A stretch of DNA of 64,000 nt from Stomorhina lunata (lineage: Eukaryota; Arthropoda; Insecta; Diptera; Rhiniidae). The stretch covers positions 132,011,290 to 132,075,289 of the forward strand of contig OW121741.1 of the NCBI GenBank assembly GCA_933228675.1, given 5' to 3'. Positions 11,905 to 23,399 of the stretch are shown here, piece by piece. Within the stretch, counting starts at the first letter, position 1. Each line of letters opens with the position of its first letter. A model generated the notes under the pieces. That model was not told where the DNA came from. It was given only the letters and a program-made list of their open reading frames with translations, and made no database searches. A program made the position numbers and the translations under genes.

Positions 11905-13025
11905 GAGCATGATATTTTAAACAGTTTCGTAGATCCTGCGATTTGAAAATAAAAAATTTCGAAATTTTTTTTTTTCTTTTTTATAGAAAAGTTCCTTTAT
12001 ATGAAAAAATTTCGTAATATGAGGAAATTTTTATAAAAATGCAGAAAAGTAATTGCTTTTACCAAGATTTAGTTTGTTTTTATTTATTAAAAACATTTTA
12101 ACCCTTAGAAGGCATGTGGACTAAAAAGACCGAATATTTTTTGCCTCCAATTTTTTTTTTGTTTTAATTTTTAAAATCTTTTTATCAAAAGTTATTAAGA
12201 AGAATGTTATTAAAATCTTTAAATAAGACAAAAATCACTCAAATTAATCCTTGTCGCCTTTTGGTACCCAAATTGAATAGGATATTTTAAACAGTTTCGT
12301 AGATCCTACGATTTGAAAATAAAAAATTTCGAAATTTTTTTTTTTTTGGTTTTTATAGAAAAATTCCGTTACATGAAAAAATTCCGTAATATGTGGAAAT
12401 TTTTATAAAAATGCAGAAAAGTAATTGCTTTTACCAAGATTTAGTTTGTTTTTATTTATTAAAAATATTTTAACCCTTAGAAGGCATGTGGACTAAAAAG
12501 ACCCAATATTTTTTTGCCTCCAATTTTTTTTTTGTTTTAATTTTTAAAATTTTCTTATCAAAAGTTATTAAAAAAAAAAATTATTAAAATCTTTAAATAA
12601 GACAAAAATCACTCAAATTAATCCTTTTCGCCTTTTGGTACCCAAATTGAATAGGATATTTTAAACAGTTTCGTAGATCCTGCGATTTGAAAATAAAAAT
12701 TTTTTTTTTTATTTTTTATAGAAAAATTCCTTTATATGAAAAAATTTCGTAATATGAGGAAATTTTTATAAAAATGCAGAAAAGTTATGCTTTTAACAAG
12801 ATTTAGTTTGTTTTTATTTATTAAAAATATTTTAACCCTTAGATGGCATGTGGACGAAAAAAATATTGAGGCTTTTTACCTCAATATTTTTTTCGCCTCC
12901 AATTTTTTTTGTTTTAATTTTTAAAATTTTCTTATCAAAAGTTATTAAAAAAAAAATTATTAAAATTTTTAAATAAGACAAAAATCACTCAATTTAATCC
13001 TTTTCGCCTTTTGGTACCCAAAATA
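11905..13025 (+). repeat. ~368-bp tandem repeat, three copies
   Basis: Three near-identical units start at GATATTTTAAACAGTTTCGT near 11910, 12277 and 12647. Each carries ATGCAGAAAAGT, AACCCTTAGA..GGCATGTGGAC and, at its end, CGCCTTTTGGTACCCAAA. The third copy differs by the inverted hairpin at 12855-12895 and a changed final linker. This is a recently homogenised part of the older array to its left. Confidence 0.85.
12855..12895. repeat. Perfect 17-bp hairpin unique to copy 3
   Basis: CGAAAAAAATATTGAGG (12855-12871), a 7 nt loop, then CCTCAATATTTTTTTCG (12879-12895), exactly complementary. Copies 1 and 2 have only a single CAATATTTTTT arm here. Confidence 0.9.
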
Positions 13026-13029
13026 TTGA

Positions 13030-15005
13030 ATTTTTGTATGCTTTCAGAAAAGAGTTCAAAATATTCTTTGGATTACAAATTTTATCTTAAAATATTTGTT
13101 TTTATATTTTTCATTATTCAAACTCACTTTGATTTAATTTTCTTGGCAAAAGTTTAGACCTCATCATCTGGTAGCAGCGTCAAGTAGAGATGATTATGTT
13201 ACGATTTCTTATACAAATCCGGCACATGTGTAGAAATTACTTTCCGTTCGATTAAAAAGGGGGTTAAACTGTTTAAATACAACAACAATAAATGGGTCAA
13301 TTAAATAAAAATCCCCTTTTTTTTGAAGGAAAACACATAAATCTATAATTTTTTTTTTCTTTTTTTTTGCACTTTAAGGACCAACAACAGGTTTATGAAC
13401 TTTTTTATATTTTTGTGTCGATTTTCTTTTTTTGTATGGAAATTTTTTATATTCACAATTTTTTTCCGCAATCACCTTGAATTTGAAGTTTTTTCTTTCT
13501 TTAAAGGGAGGTAAAAAGGCACTATTTGGAGTTTAGATTTTTTTTTTCAATATAAAATTAGAATTTTTTGCTAATTTGTTATTTAAAATTTTTTTGCTGA
13601 AATTTTGTTATTTTTTTGTAAGAAACTTTTTTCATAGAAAAACGCTTGTTTATGTTAAGAATCCTTATAGATGTTTTTTTAACGAAAACTTTTCTTGCTT
13701 TTTTTTGTTAAAGTTTCGCTTATTTGTTTACTTTAAAGGGATTTACGAGACTACAACGACAATAGGCATGAATGAGCTGTTTTCGTTAAAACTCTGTAGA
13801 CGCGACTGACGAGACATTTCCTTGGGCGGCTTAAGGCAAAAACAGACTGACTGACTAAATTTTGTTCTTCTCGAAAAAAAAAATGTTGTTTTTTAGAATT
13901 TTATTACTACGTTAAAATCCAGGTGGAAACCAGCAGCAACTACAAAAACAACAACAACAAAGGAACACTATTGGCAACAACTAAAATTGCTACAACCAAC
14001 TTGTTGTAGGCTCAACGTCTACAACAACAACAACAACAACAAATAGATTCTTAAAATCTAGTGAAATAACCACAATTATTTTGTTTTAAGTTTAGGGGGA
14101 AGGGGGTTGTTGCCAGAAAAGGGTGTAGGTCTAGGATTTTTAGGAATAAGCACAATGATTTTTTTCTACTCTCTATTAAAGCTTAAATTACTTGCGGTTG
14201 TTGTTGTTGTTGCCTGTGACTGACTTACTGACTCTTATTATTATGATAGTTTTTGGTGGCTTTTTTTCTTGGTCTTAATGACCTAGCACCTTTATTATAA
14301 GTTGAAAAAGTTGACTCTTTTGACTCGTTCACAGTCGTCAACAACACATAGAAAAAAACGTAGACGTTATGTAAATTAAGACACGCAAACGAAAAAAAAA
14401 ACCGCCAACGAAAAACAGCAACCACTTTACGCCTTACACATAGTTAAAAACACTGTGAAACACGAAAAGTTTTCAGGAAGTATTAGATAGAAATTTTGTT
14501 TTCTTAAAAGTCCAGGAAGTACAAAAATTTGTGTAATATTTCTTGTTCAATTTTTGTAATAGTTTTGTAAAAGTTTTTTTTTGTAAAAGTTTTAAATTTA
14601 TATAAAAAATTATTTTATTTATTAAAAAATTGATTTCATTCGTTCAAAACCACAAGTCTTAGCTTTCCAAAGCATTAAAGTTTTTGAAAATCGGCCCAGA
14701 AATAACAATTTTATGAACGTATTATTTACTCGTACATCGAACGTATAAAGTTCGCTTGTAAATTTTTATACATGACTTTAAATTGTCATATCTTTGGTAA
14801 TATAAAATACATCTAACGAATTTAAAGCTTATTTGAACGATAACAATTAAGACTTCATTTACTTAGAAAACTCTATTAGAATCGCATTATCTATTACAAA
14901 GTTATGAACGTTTCAAAATTCAAGAAAATTCTGAAATTTATTCTCGGTTTTTGGTTTCTTATTTAGAAAAGCAAACTCGAGTCTAAGTATACATAGTCTA
15001 ATACT
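13030..15005. other. AT-rich DNA with CAA/GTT microsatellites
   Basis: Poly-T runs dominate 13300-13700. (CAA)n-like tracts lie at 13930-14045, and (GTTGTT)n at about 14196-14212. The open frames at 13576-13809 (+) and 14225-14425 (-) have low-complexity products and no recognisable family. No gene is called. Confidence 0.55.
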
Positions 15006-15198
15006 CAGACTTAAGTCAAGTCAAAGTCTTAAAAATTAATATTCTTAGTCAGGCCATAGTCTTATAGTCAGATTTTAGTCAGATCATAGTTCTGTAATCT
15101 GACTTTAGTCAGAGCAAAGCCTAATACTTCAGCTTTAGTTTGATCTGACTTTAATCAGACCATTATTTTGAACTCAATATTTGGTGATTGTAGTACTA
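15005..15198. repeat. Degenerate CAGACTTTAGT repeats, left of the mariner
   Basis: Short imperfect repeats of TAGTCAGACTTTAGTCAGA type with AAAGTCTTATA spacers. The same sequence resumes beyond the mariner at 16490, so the transposon landed inside this array. Confidence 0.75.
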
Positions 15199-15200
15199 TA

Positions 15201-15230
15201 TCGGGTGTTTTTTATTGAGGTATAGAACTT
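15201..15230 (+). repeat. Left terminal inverted repeat of the mariner
   Basis: Matches the reverse complement of 16455-16483 except at the two outermost bases and a few central positions, with one length difference in the T run. Confidence 0.85.
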
Positions 15231-15312
15231 TAAGTTGGCATCACTTTTTTAACTGGCGGCCATTTTGTCAGCTGTCAAGTGATTAATATTTAGTTTGGTT
15301 TGCCATTTCATC

Positions 15313-16378
15313 ATGAACAGGTTGACAAAAGAACAACGCTTGCAAATCGTGCAAATTTATTTCGAAAATAATGGTTCAGTTCGCGAAGTTTACCGCAAGC
15401 TCCGTCCATTTTATGGTCGACATAATCGTCCATCAGAGCAATTAATTCGGTTAACCATGGATCGTTTTCGCACTACGTTTACTCTATGTGATAATACGCA
15501 TCCGCAGCGACGTCGAACAGTGCGCACCGAAGAAACAATTGCCGCTGTAGAGCAAAGTGTTGAAGAGGACCCGAATGAATCGATTCGCCACCGCGCACAG
15601 CAATTGGAGCTTTGTCCATCAACTTTATGGAAGATTTTGCGCAAAGATCTTGGCTTGCGACCTTACAAGATCCAGCTTGTGCAAGAATTAAAGCCGTGAT
15701 TTTGGTGTATGGGCCGAAAATGAGATTGATCTCGATGCTGATTTTCATCGCAAAATTTTGTTCAGTGAAGAGGCTCATTTTTGGTTGAATGGCTACGTCA
15801 ACAAGCAAAATTGCCGCATTTGGAGTGAAGAGAATCCACATGAGACCCTTGAGACGCCATTACATCCACAAAAACTGACTGTTTGGTGTGCTCTATGGGC
15901 TGGTGGAGTCATTGGGCCATACTTCTTCCGAAATAATGCTGGAGAGTCAGTTACCATAAATGGAGACCGGTATAGAGCCATGATAACCGACTATTTTGTT
16001 CCCCAATTGGGTGGCATGAATGTGGATGAGTTGTGGTTCCAACAAGACGGCGCTACATGCCACACAACGCACGTCACAATTGATTTATTGAAGGAAACAT
16101 TCGATGAGCGAATAATTTCGCGGAATGGACCTGTCAATTGGCCACCAAGATCGTGCGATTTGACACCACTGGATTATTTTCTTTGGGGATATGTGAAGTC
16201 GCTCGTCTACGCCAACAAACCAGAAACGTTAGGGGACTTGGAAGCCAACATTCGTGGCGTTATTGCCAACATACGGCCCCATATGCTCGAAAAAGTAGTT
16301 GAAAATTGGACCTGTAGAATTGGCTTTATTCGAGCCAGCCGCGGCGGCCACATGCCCGAAATCATATTTAAACATTAA
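15313..16378 (+). pseudogene. Mariner DD41D transposase, broken
   Basis: An intact product would cut and paste the element using TIR-binding helix-turn-helix domains and a DDE/D nuclease. Translation should start at ATG 15313 (MNRLTKEQRLQ); the open frame extending to 15295 begins with TTG. The N-terminal DNA-binding part runs to a stop at 15699. Coding sense resumes one frame over at about 15698 (DFGVWAEN, then IFxxEAHF-type motif) and reaches TAA at 16376. A small deletion at ~15690-15700 has joined the two parts out of frame and removed roughly ten residues expected there. The first catalytic Asp of the FSDEAHF motif reads Glu (codon at 15767), so the nuclease was probably dead even without the frameshift. 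The second Asp (QQDG, 16046) and third Asp (TPLDYF, 16172) are present with 41 residues between. The C-terminal RGGHMPEIIF motif is intact. Confidence 0.9.
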
Positions 16379-16454
16379 TGGCATAAAATTATCCTTCCAA
16401 TAAAGCCAAATTGATGGACATTAAAACGATTTTCTTGTGTTTTATTTCAATTCG

Positions 16455-16483
16455 AAGTTCTATACCTCTAAAAAAACACCCAT
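16455..16483 (-). repeat. Right terminal inverted repeat of the mariner
   Basis: Reads AAGTTCTATACCTC, then AAAAAAACACCCAT. It is followed by TA at 16484-16485. Confidence 0.85.
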
Positions 16484-16489
16484 TATATA

Positions 16490-17480
16490 TTTAAGTCAGA
16501 CAAGAAAAGTTAAAAATGTATATCAGACTTAAGTCTCATAATACATAACCTATGAATTTATTCAAATTAAGGCTTTAAATCAATGTTGAGCAAAGTCTCT
16601 CTGATTCTCTCTTACTTTGTATTTTGCCTACCCCTAGGGTTAGCAAAATTAAAAATCAGAGAGACTTTGCCCAACATTGCTTTAAGTCTTATATATATTA
16701 AGCTCCTATACCTTATGTAAACCACAGATTTCAGTCATAATCAAGATTCTGTACTTTAGTCAGAGCAAAGAGCTATACTCCGGTTTTAGTCTGACCAAAA
16801 CCTTAACTCTGACCTTAGTCAGAACATTATCTTAAAATCAACCTAAAGCAATCTTTAGCTTGTTTTAATAAGACTAAAAATAGGCTAAGACATCGTTCAA
16901 GACTGACTTATTGACTGACTTTAGTAAAAACTAGTTTGCTTGCAAATTAGACAAATCGTTCATGGTCTCTCATCAGACCATGTACGACACTTTACTAAAA
17001 ACCAATTTTTTTATACTTACACTTTTGTCAGAACCTATTCTTGTACTCCGACATAAATCAGACATAAAATCTTTTACCCAGACTTAATCACATTACAATC
17101 TAATGCTCTTGCTTTAGCCAGGTCTAAGTAAATACCCACATATTAGTCAGATCAAAGCCTCATAATCAGACTTAAGGCAAGCCTCAGGTCAAGTGAAAGT
17201 CCTATATTTAGACTATATCTAAATTCATAAAGTCATAAACTCTGAATTAAGTTACGCCAAAGTCTTATATTCTGACTTAAGTCCGGCTACTTACTACAAA
17301 TCAGACTTGGGTCAAGTAGAAGTCTCATTCTTCTGTTACCCTTGACTTCCAGTGGAGCATAGGGCCTCAGTGAAAGTCTCATACTTAGACTTTATTCAAG
17401 TCAAAGTCTAAGTTAAAACTTTATAAAGCAAAAGTCAGACGTTTGTCATGTTCTGACTTTAGTTAAATTATTAAAAATAG
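16490..17480. repeat. Degenerate CAGACTTTAGT repeats, right of the mariner
   Basis: Imperfect repeats of TCAGACTTAAGTC, AAAGTCTTATAC and related pieces cover most of the stretch. The segment AAAAATAGGCTAAGACAT near 16872 matches AAAAATAGGCTAACACAT directly before the 12-mer array, suggesting the array grew from one such unit. Confidence 0.75.
16575..16685. mobile_element. 111-bp fold-back (MITE-like) element
   Basis: The arm at 16575-16606 pairs with 16654-16685 at 30 of 32 positions; shared core GCAAAGTCTCTCTGATT. An inner imperfect palindrome around CCCCTAGGGTTAGCAAAAT adds to the stem. No target duplication is obvious. It sits inside the CAGACTTTAGT repeats. Confidence 0.75.
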
Positions 17481-17484
17481 GCTA

Positions 17485-18312
17485 ACACATAGACTAAGAC
17501 ATAGACTAAGACATAGACTAAGACATAGACTAGGACATAGACTAAGACATAGACTAAGACATAGACTAAGACATAGACTAAGACATAGACTAAGACATAG
17601 ACTAAGACATAGACTAAGACATAGACTAAGACATAGACTAAGATATAGACTAAGACATAGACTAAGACATAGACTAAGACATAGACTAAAACATAGACTA
17701 AAACATAGACTAAGACATAGACTAAGACATAGACTAAGACATAGACTAAGACATAGACTAAGACATAGACTAAGACATAGACTAAGACATAGACTAAGAC
17801 ATAGACTAAGACATAGACTAAGACATAGACTAAGACATAGACTAAGACATAGACTAAGACATAGACTAAGACATAGACTAACACATAGACTAAGACATAG
17901 ACTAAGACATAGACTAAGACATAGACTAAGACATAGACTAAGACATAGACTAAGACATAGACTAAGACATAGACTAAGACATAGACTAAGACATAGACTA
18001 AGACATAGACTAAGACATAGACTAAGACATAGACTAAGACATAGACTAAGACATAGACTAAGACATAGACTAAGACATAGACTAAGACATAGACTAAGAC
18101 ATAGACTAAGACATAGACTAAAACATAGACTAAGACATAGACTAAGACATAGACTAAGACATAGACTAAGACATAGACTAAGACATAGACTAAGACATAG
18201 ACTAAGACATAGACTAAGACATAGACTAAGACATAGACTAAGATATAGACTAAGACATAGACTAAGACATAGACTAAGACATAGACTAAGACATAGACTA
18301 AGACATAGACTA
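17485..18312. repeat. 12-bp satellite AGACATAGACTA, 69 copies
   Basis: In-phase 12 bp units fill 828 bp with very few variants: AGATATAGACTA at 17641 and 18241, AAACATAGAC near 17689, 17701 and 18121, and ACACATAGACTA at 17485 and 17881. The unit length is divisible by three and its minus strand has no stop, so minus-strand frames of 284 and 137 codons appear, translating to monotonous LCLS or YVLV repeats. They are not genes. Confidence 0.97.
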
Positions 18313-18317
18313 GTCAA

Positions 18318-18825
18318 AAATAAAATTTTTAGTAAAAAATTTAATTTTAAGTAAAAAATTTAATTTTTAGTAAAAAATTTAATTTTTAGTAAAAAATTGA
18401 ATTTTTAGTAAAAAATTGAATTTTTAGTAAAAAATTGAATTTTTAGTAAAAAATTGAATTTTCAGTAAAAAATTTAATTTTCAGTGAAAAATTAAATTTT
18501 TAGAAAAAAAATTTAATTTAAAAAAAAGTGAAAAATTAAATTCTTAGTAAAAAAATTATTTTTTTTTTAATTAAATTTTTAGTCTAAATTAAATTTTCAG
18601 TAGAAAATTATATTTTAAAATTTACTTATTTTGTCAAAAATTTAATTTTTAGTACAAAATTAAATTTTGCGTAATAAATTAAATTTTCAGTAAAAAAATC
18701 AATTCTTAGTAAAAAAAAATAAATTTTTAGTAAAAAATTAAATTTTTAGTAAAAAATTAAATTTTTAGTAAAAAATTAAATTTTTAGTAAAAAAGTTCTT
18801 AGTAAAAAAAATATTTTTTCAATTA
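18318..18825. repeat. 19-bp AT-rich satellite
   Basis: Units of TAAAAAATTGAATTTTTAG or TAAAAAATTTAATTTTTAG (19 bp). They are well ordered at 18330-18480 and 18720-18790 and degenerate between. The array abuts the 12-mer array directly. Confidence 0.9.
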
Positions 18826-18829
18826 TATA

Positions 18830-21477
18830 GAAATAGAATGCAAAATGAAGGAGTTATACCAAATTTTGTGAAAACATATTTTTCAGTTTTTCTACAAATT
18901 TCTTACGCACTCAAACTGTTCGCAAAACGTCTATTTCAGGATGCTTCTGGTTGCCTAAGGGTCATTAGATGAATTTAATATTACTTTTCTGCAAAAGTAT
19001 ATTTAGTTAGCTTTCATAAGATCCCAAATTTATAAAAATTTAATAAAAATTGTATGAGTTATACTAAGTTTACTGAAAGCATCTTTTTTGACTTCCAGTA
19101 AATGTGTATAAGTACTAAAATATTCATAAAACTGATATTTTAAAACCGATTGTTAAAAGCTTTTCTGTTTTTGAGAGACAAGACACGTGGCTTTGAAAAA
19201 AAAAACTTTTTCAGTTTTTTTTTTTTTTTTTTTAAATAAAATATATTGAAAATTTGAAACTTTATGAACAACATTTTCCTTTTTCTGCCTATAAAATGGA
19301 CTTAATGATATAATCGAAAAAACTCGAAATACTTTTGTGCTCCTTGAACCCTAACAAAGGAGTTGCAGTACAATATGATAATTCCTTTATAATTTAAATT
19401 CTTCACTTTTGTAACACAGTGTAGTTTAACTTCATACAAGTTTCTTAACTTTCATCATTACTTTGTTTTAATTCAAAACTGTTGCTTTTTTAAATATTAC
19501 ACAAATATCAAAAATTTTTGATTTTTTTTAACTATCAAAATTTTTAAAACATTTTTAAAATTTCAAAATTATTTCTGATTTATTAGAATTTTTTGTTCAC
19601 TTAACACTTTCATCACTAAATTTAGTTTTTATTTAAATAATTTCATTTAAATTGTGTTCCATCTATTTGTTTCTATTCTCGAAGAATGAACAGAATATTT
19701 TAGTTGCTAGATATTTGCTATTCCTTTTTTCCATTTTGTTTCTTTTTTCTATATTTGAAAAAATTTTCAAAATAAAGAGCAACATCTAAATATTTTAATT
19801 TGAATTTTTGTAGATTAATTGTCGTCATCCGTTTGGCATAGATTTTTGCTCTTATTCTCTCGCTCTTTAATTTATCTTTATTTAATTGTTATTTTTTATT
19901 AAATAATAAAATTTATATAAATTTTAAAAATATAAAAAAAAAACATTAGTTGAGAAAATTCGTGCTTAAATTTGAGATACTTTTTAAGCGTCCCCATCCA
20001 TGTCTTATCATCTTTGTAACAAAAACAAAGCAACAAATCAAAAGCTAAGCTCTGAAATTGTCGAGTGTTTTTATCTAAAATTCTTTAACCCTTTGCGGTG
20101 TTTGAATGTACATTTGTACATCATTCGCTTATGTGACAACCTTTGCATTATTCTTCTTTAACAGATACCAGAATATCATTCAGATCTAGTAAAAGACTAT
20201 ATAACATTGCATATATTGCACTACACACATTTTCTTCTTCCAAAAGTGATATTAAAGTGGATTAAAGTGGATAAAGAACAATTGAAAACTCATAAACGCA
20301 CAAACAAAAACACATATCATAAGCACGTTTGTGTGAAAGCTAAGGCACACACAGGTGCTCATTAAATATATTCATCCTCATTGTATAATCGTCTCCATTA
20401 GTTGTTTCCGAATTAGAGTAAAAGGGGTATAATTTCTTTTTAATGGGACTTTTCAAAACGACCATATGGCAAATCAATGCATGGAAGTTTAACATCTTTA
20501 TATTATAGAGTCTTTGGACCGGGGTTTCGAGGTTGTATACCGTTTTCGAATCTGTTCAAATCGTACGACCCCAGTTTGCCCATTATACGTCTCTTTGTAA
20601 GAAGATCGTACTAAAGATTACTAATACTAATGACAACTTTCAAATTAGTTAGAGATTTAGCTACTGATTTTAGAGTTATCTTATTAAACGCTATTTCTAT
20701 ATCTAGAAAATCTTTATGAAAGTTTTTGCTTTTCTTTAATTAAAATCTTTTGAAATCATTTATTTGTTATTAAGTTTAACTATTTTCGGCTTCTCAAAGG
20801 GTTAATGCACGTTCCTTTTTTACTAAGGAAACACAATCACAAGTTAAATGCGGCTTAACCGTTAATTTAAAAACAATTTTGATAAATCGTATATATCTTT
20901 GCAAGTATATGAGGAACTGGGAATAGTTTTCAAATATATGATCTCATACAAATATATAATACCTACCATTGAAACTGGAAATGATAAAAATATTTTAAAT
21001 TCGTTTATTAAAAATTTTTTAAAGTGTTAGAAATTTTTTTTTTCCAAAATTGACTTACTAGATCATATCAATTATTAAAGATTTTTGGTTCAAAATGCAA
21101 ACATATGCAAATAATTAATAAATCTTTACAAAGCTAAGACATCAGTCTTTGATTTGTGTAAAAATATCTGCTATATGGTAACAACGAACAAAGTTGTACT
21201 TTAGAGAAACTTGTGTTTATTTAAAATATTTCACAAAAACAGACAAAAATAAATTGAAGATATTAAAACTAAATTAGGCCAAGCATAGGAATGATGTATA
21301 ACTAATAATAAAAAATAGTTTTTTTTTTAATACAAGAGATGCAGCAGAAACTGTGATCTCTTTTAAAAAAATTAAAAATTTCGAACTTAAATCGATTTTT
21401 AGAAAAAATTTGTAAGAAAATAAATATAAAAATATAAAACAATAATTTTAAAAATTCATACCAAAAATTGATTTTTT
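18830..21477. other. Unique AT-rich DNA
   Basis: No tandem array, RNA gene or protein family was recognised in 2.6 kb. A GC-richer patch at 20500-20630 (GGACCGGGGTTTCGAGGTTG) looks like an old element fragment of unknown identity. TTTGAATGTACATTTGTACA at 20100-20125 is a small palindrome. The minus-strand 67-codon frame at 21302-21505 is low-complexity. Confidence 0.5.
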
Positions 21478-22197
21478 TTGTCTTAGACCAACACCAATAT
21501 ACCAATAGACTTAAAATCTCTTTTTGTATCGATTTAGCGATGTCAGTCCGTCCGTCTGGACGGCTAGTTAGACCCCTATGTAAACCATGTAATCAAAGTA
21601 CGGGTCACAATTCTTAAGATAATTTAATGAAATTCGGCACAGATCACAGATCTTTAATAGTGGGACCATGGCTATTGAAATTCGTCATAATCGGTCCATT
21701 ATTTTTGGTACCTCCCATAGGTCCCACTTCCCGGAATTGATATTTTGGCCACAAATATCAATATTTTTTCATAATATTTAAAACAAATACTGCTTATATA
21801 AACCAAAATCACTATAGCAAATTTCGTTGAAATCGGCCTACATTTGACCATAGCTCCCATACAAATTCTTCTGTCAAAATGCACTAAATGAGACAAAACT
21901 CAACGCTCGTAAATCTGAAGATAATGAGAATTTTGAGTTTTTTTTTTTGCATACATAATATTTATAAAAAACTGTAATTAATTTTAAAAATTTCGAGATA
22001 ATCGGTCAACATTTGAACCTAGCTCTTACATAAGTCCAAATGACAGAAACAGCTTAAATATATAAGTTTTGGGAAAATGTTTGTATAATGGCAAAATTTA
22101 GCAAATATTTTTCTTAATACAGGAAAAAAACGGCTTAGTGGTGTAGGGTATCGTATGGTCGGGCTTGACCGACTATAGCACTTTCTTATTTGTTTTT
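21478..22197 (+). mobile_element. mini-me-like element, copy 2 (5'-truncated)
   Basis: Begins within GTCTTAGACCAACACCAATA, carries GATTTAGCGATGTCAGTCC with a short GTCC tract (~21545-21560), the body blocks of copy 1, and ends with GGGTATCGTATGGTCGGG and GACCGACTATAGCACTTTC. It lacks the first ~90 bp including TATACCCTTCACC. It retains the region around TTTCGAGATAATCGG that holds the LINE insertion in copy 3, without the insert. Confidence 0.75.
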
Positions 22198-22770
22198 GTT
22201 AATGTTTGTAGAGATATATAGCGCAGCCCGACAAAATGAAATCGTTTTTTGCTGCCTTAAATTTCTTGGTTAGTTTATATGCATTTAGTATTAGAATTCA
22301 ATGCCTCTAATTCACTTTTTTTGTATCAGCTCTAATTTTCGAGATATTCAGTTTTTAAGAAAACTACGCAGTTAAGCGATTTATAGTAATACGTATAACT
22401 TATTAAAGGTATATAATTTTCAATAAAAACAAAAAATCGAAATTCGAAATTCGGCTACAATATTATCTTTAAGCTACATTAACAATATTTTGATTCCATG
22501 GAGTAGTTTTAGAGATATCGCTCAACATTTAATGGAAAACAATTTTTTGTACCTTTTTTTTGCAAAAATTTATAAAAAAAAAATAAAGAAGACAACAAAT
22601 TCCTAAAAAACGAATATATTAAAAGATCTTAGATTTTTATTACATGATCTTAAAACTGTGAATATTCTCAATAAAATAAGCTTTATTTCCTGAAAATCCA
22701 TGGAAAAATGGTGATTTTATTGACAATAAAGTAAATTAAGTGGAAATATAAAATTTTGTATTTAAGCCAT
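22198..22770. other. Unique AT-rich DNA between two mini-me-like copies
   Basis: No repeat, frame or RNA signal seen. Confidence 0.5.
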
Positions 22771-22774
22771 TTCC

Positions 22775-23190
22775 TTCATTGGGGGTTATTTGGAAGCTAG
22801 GATGAAATATGGAACGATTTTCTCGAAATTAAGCAATTTGATTACAGTTTGTGTAAAAATTATATTTATAACAAATAAATACAAAATGGTCATTATCTTC
22901 AGATTTAGCAACGTTTTTGTGAATTTTTACGCATTTAAATTGCTTTTGTAAGAAGGTCTTGTATTTGAGCTATGGTTAAATATGAACCGATTTCAACACA
23001 ATTTGGTACAGCGATTTCTTTTTATATAAGATATTTATGGCCAAAATTTTGATTCTTGTAAATAAGACCTCTGGGAGGTATTGGCCAATTTGAAATAGTA
23101 GTAGTCCCACTGAAAAAAATCATGGCTGTTTTAAATTTCATAAAAATAAAAGCAAAATTGTGGCTTAAGGCATGTAAACCTATATTCCGG
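22775..23190 (-). mobile_element. mini-me-like element, copy 4 (internal fragment)
   Basis: On the minus strand it aligns with the body of copy 3. Shared blocks include CTCGAAATTAAGCAATTTGA, ATCTTCAGATTTAGCAACG, GAGCTATGGTTAAATATGAA and CGATTTCAACACAATTTGG. It lacks the microsatellite half. The open frames at 23022-23294 (-) and 23122-23307 (+) are chance frames in it. Confidence 0.65.
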
Positions 23191-23399
23191 GAAGAAAATT
23201 GTTTGCGAGATACCCTAATATTTTGTATGATTTTATTTATTTTAAACAGGCTTTGTCCTTGTAGCAAAAAAAAATATTTCTTGGCAAGTCTCATGGAAGT
23301 ATATTAAAAATTGTAGCCTTTATATAGTTTAAAAAAATATTATTTTTTATTTGACAAATTTCGCAAAAAATTTTGGTATTTTCGCGTTATCTTAAATAA

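Larger units (their letters stand above)
15201..16483 (+). mobile_element. Mariner-family transposon, DD41D (rosa-type), defective
   Basis: A 1283 bp element with ~29 bp terminal inverted repeats. The left end is GGGTGTTTTTTATTGAGG then TATAGAACTT; the right end reads AAGTTCTATACCTC then AAAAAAACACCC. TA dinucleotides flank it at 15199-15200 and 16484-16485, the expected target duplication. It carries one broken transposase gene and an AATAAA at 16399-16404. TIR conservation and single-lesion decay suggest a fairly young insertion. It interrupts the degenerate CAGACTTTAGT array. The DD41D spacing is measured here; placement in the rosa subfamily described from tephritid flies is from family knowledge. 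Confidence 0.9.

Noticed and set aside
13930..14212. CAA/GTT tracts as possible coding poly-Gln or poly-Asn
   Set aside because: No open frame extends beyond the tract on either strand. Such tracts are common in fly non-coding DNA.
15411..15981. Minus-strand frames opposite the transposase (77, 120 and 62 codons)
   Set aside because: Antisense shadows of the mariner coding sequence, with no protein-family character.
17463..18317. Minus-strand 284-codon and 137-codon open frames
   Set aside because: They are translations of the 12-mer satellite (LCLS and YVLV repeats). They stay open only because the unit length is a multiple of three.
19680..19705. Heat-shock-element-like TTCTCGAAGAATGAA
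   Set aside because: Only two well-spaced pentamers and no gene downstream. Expected by chance in 64 kb.
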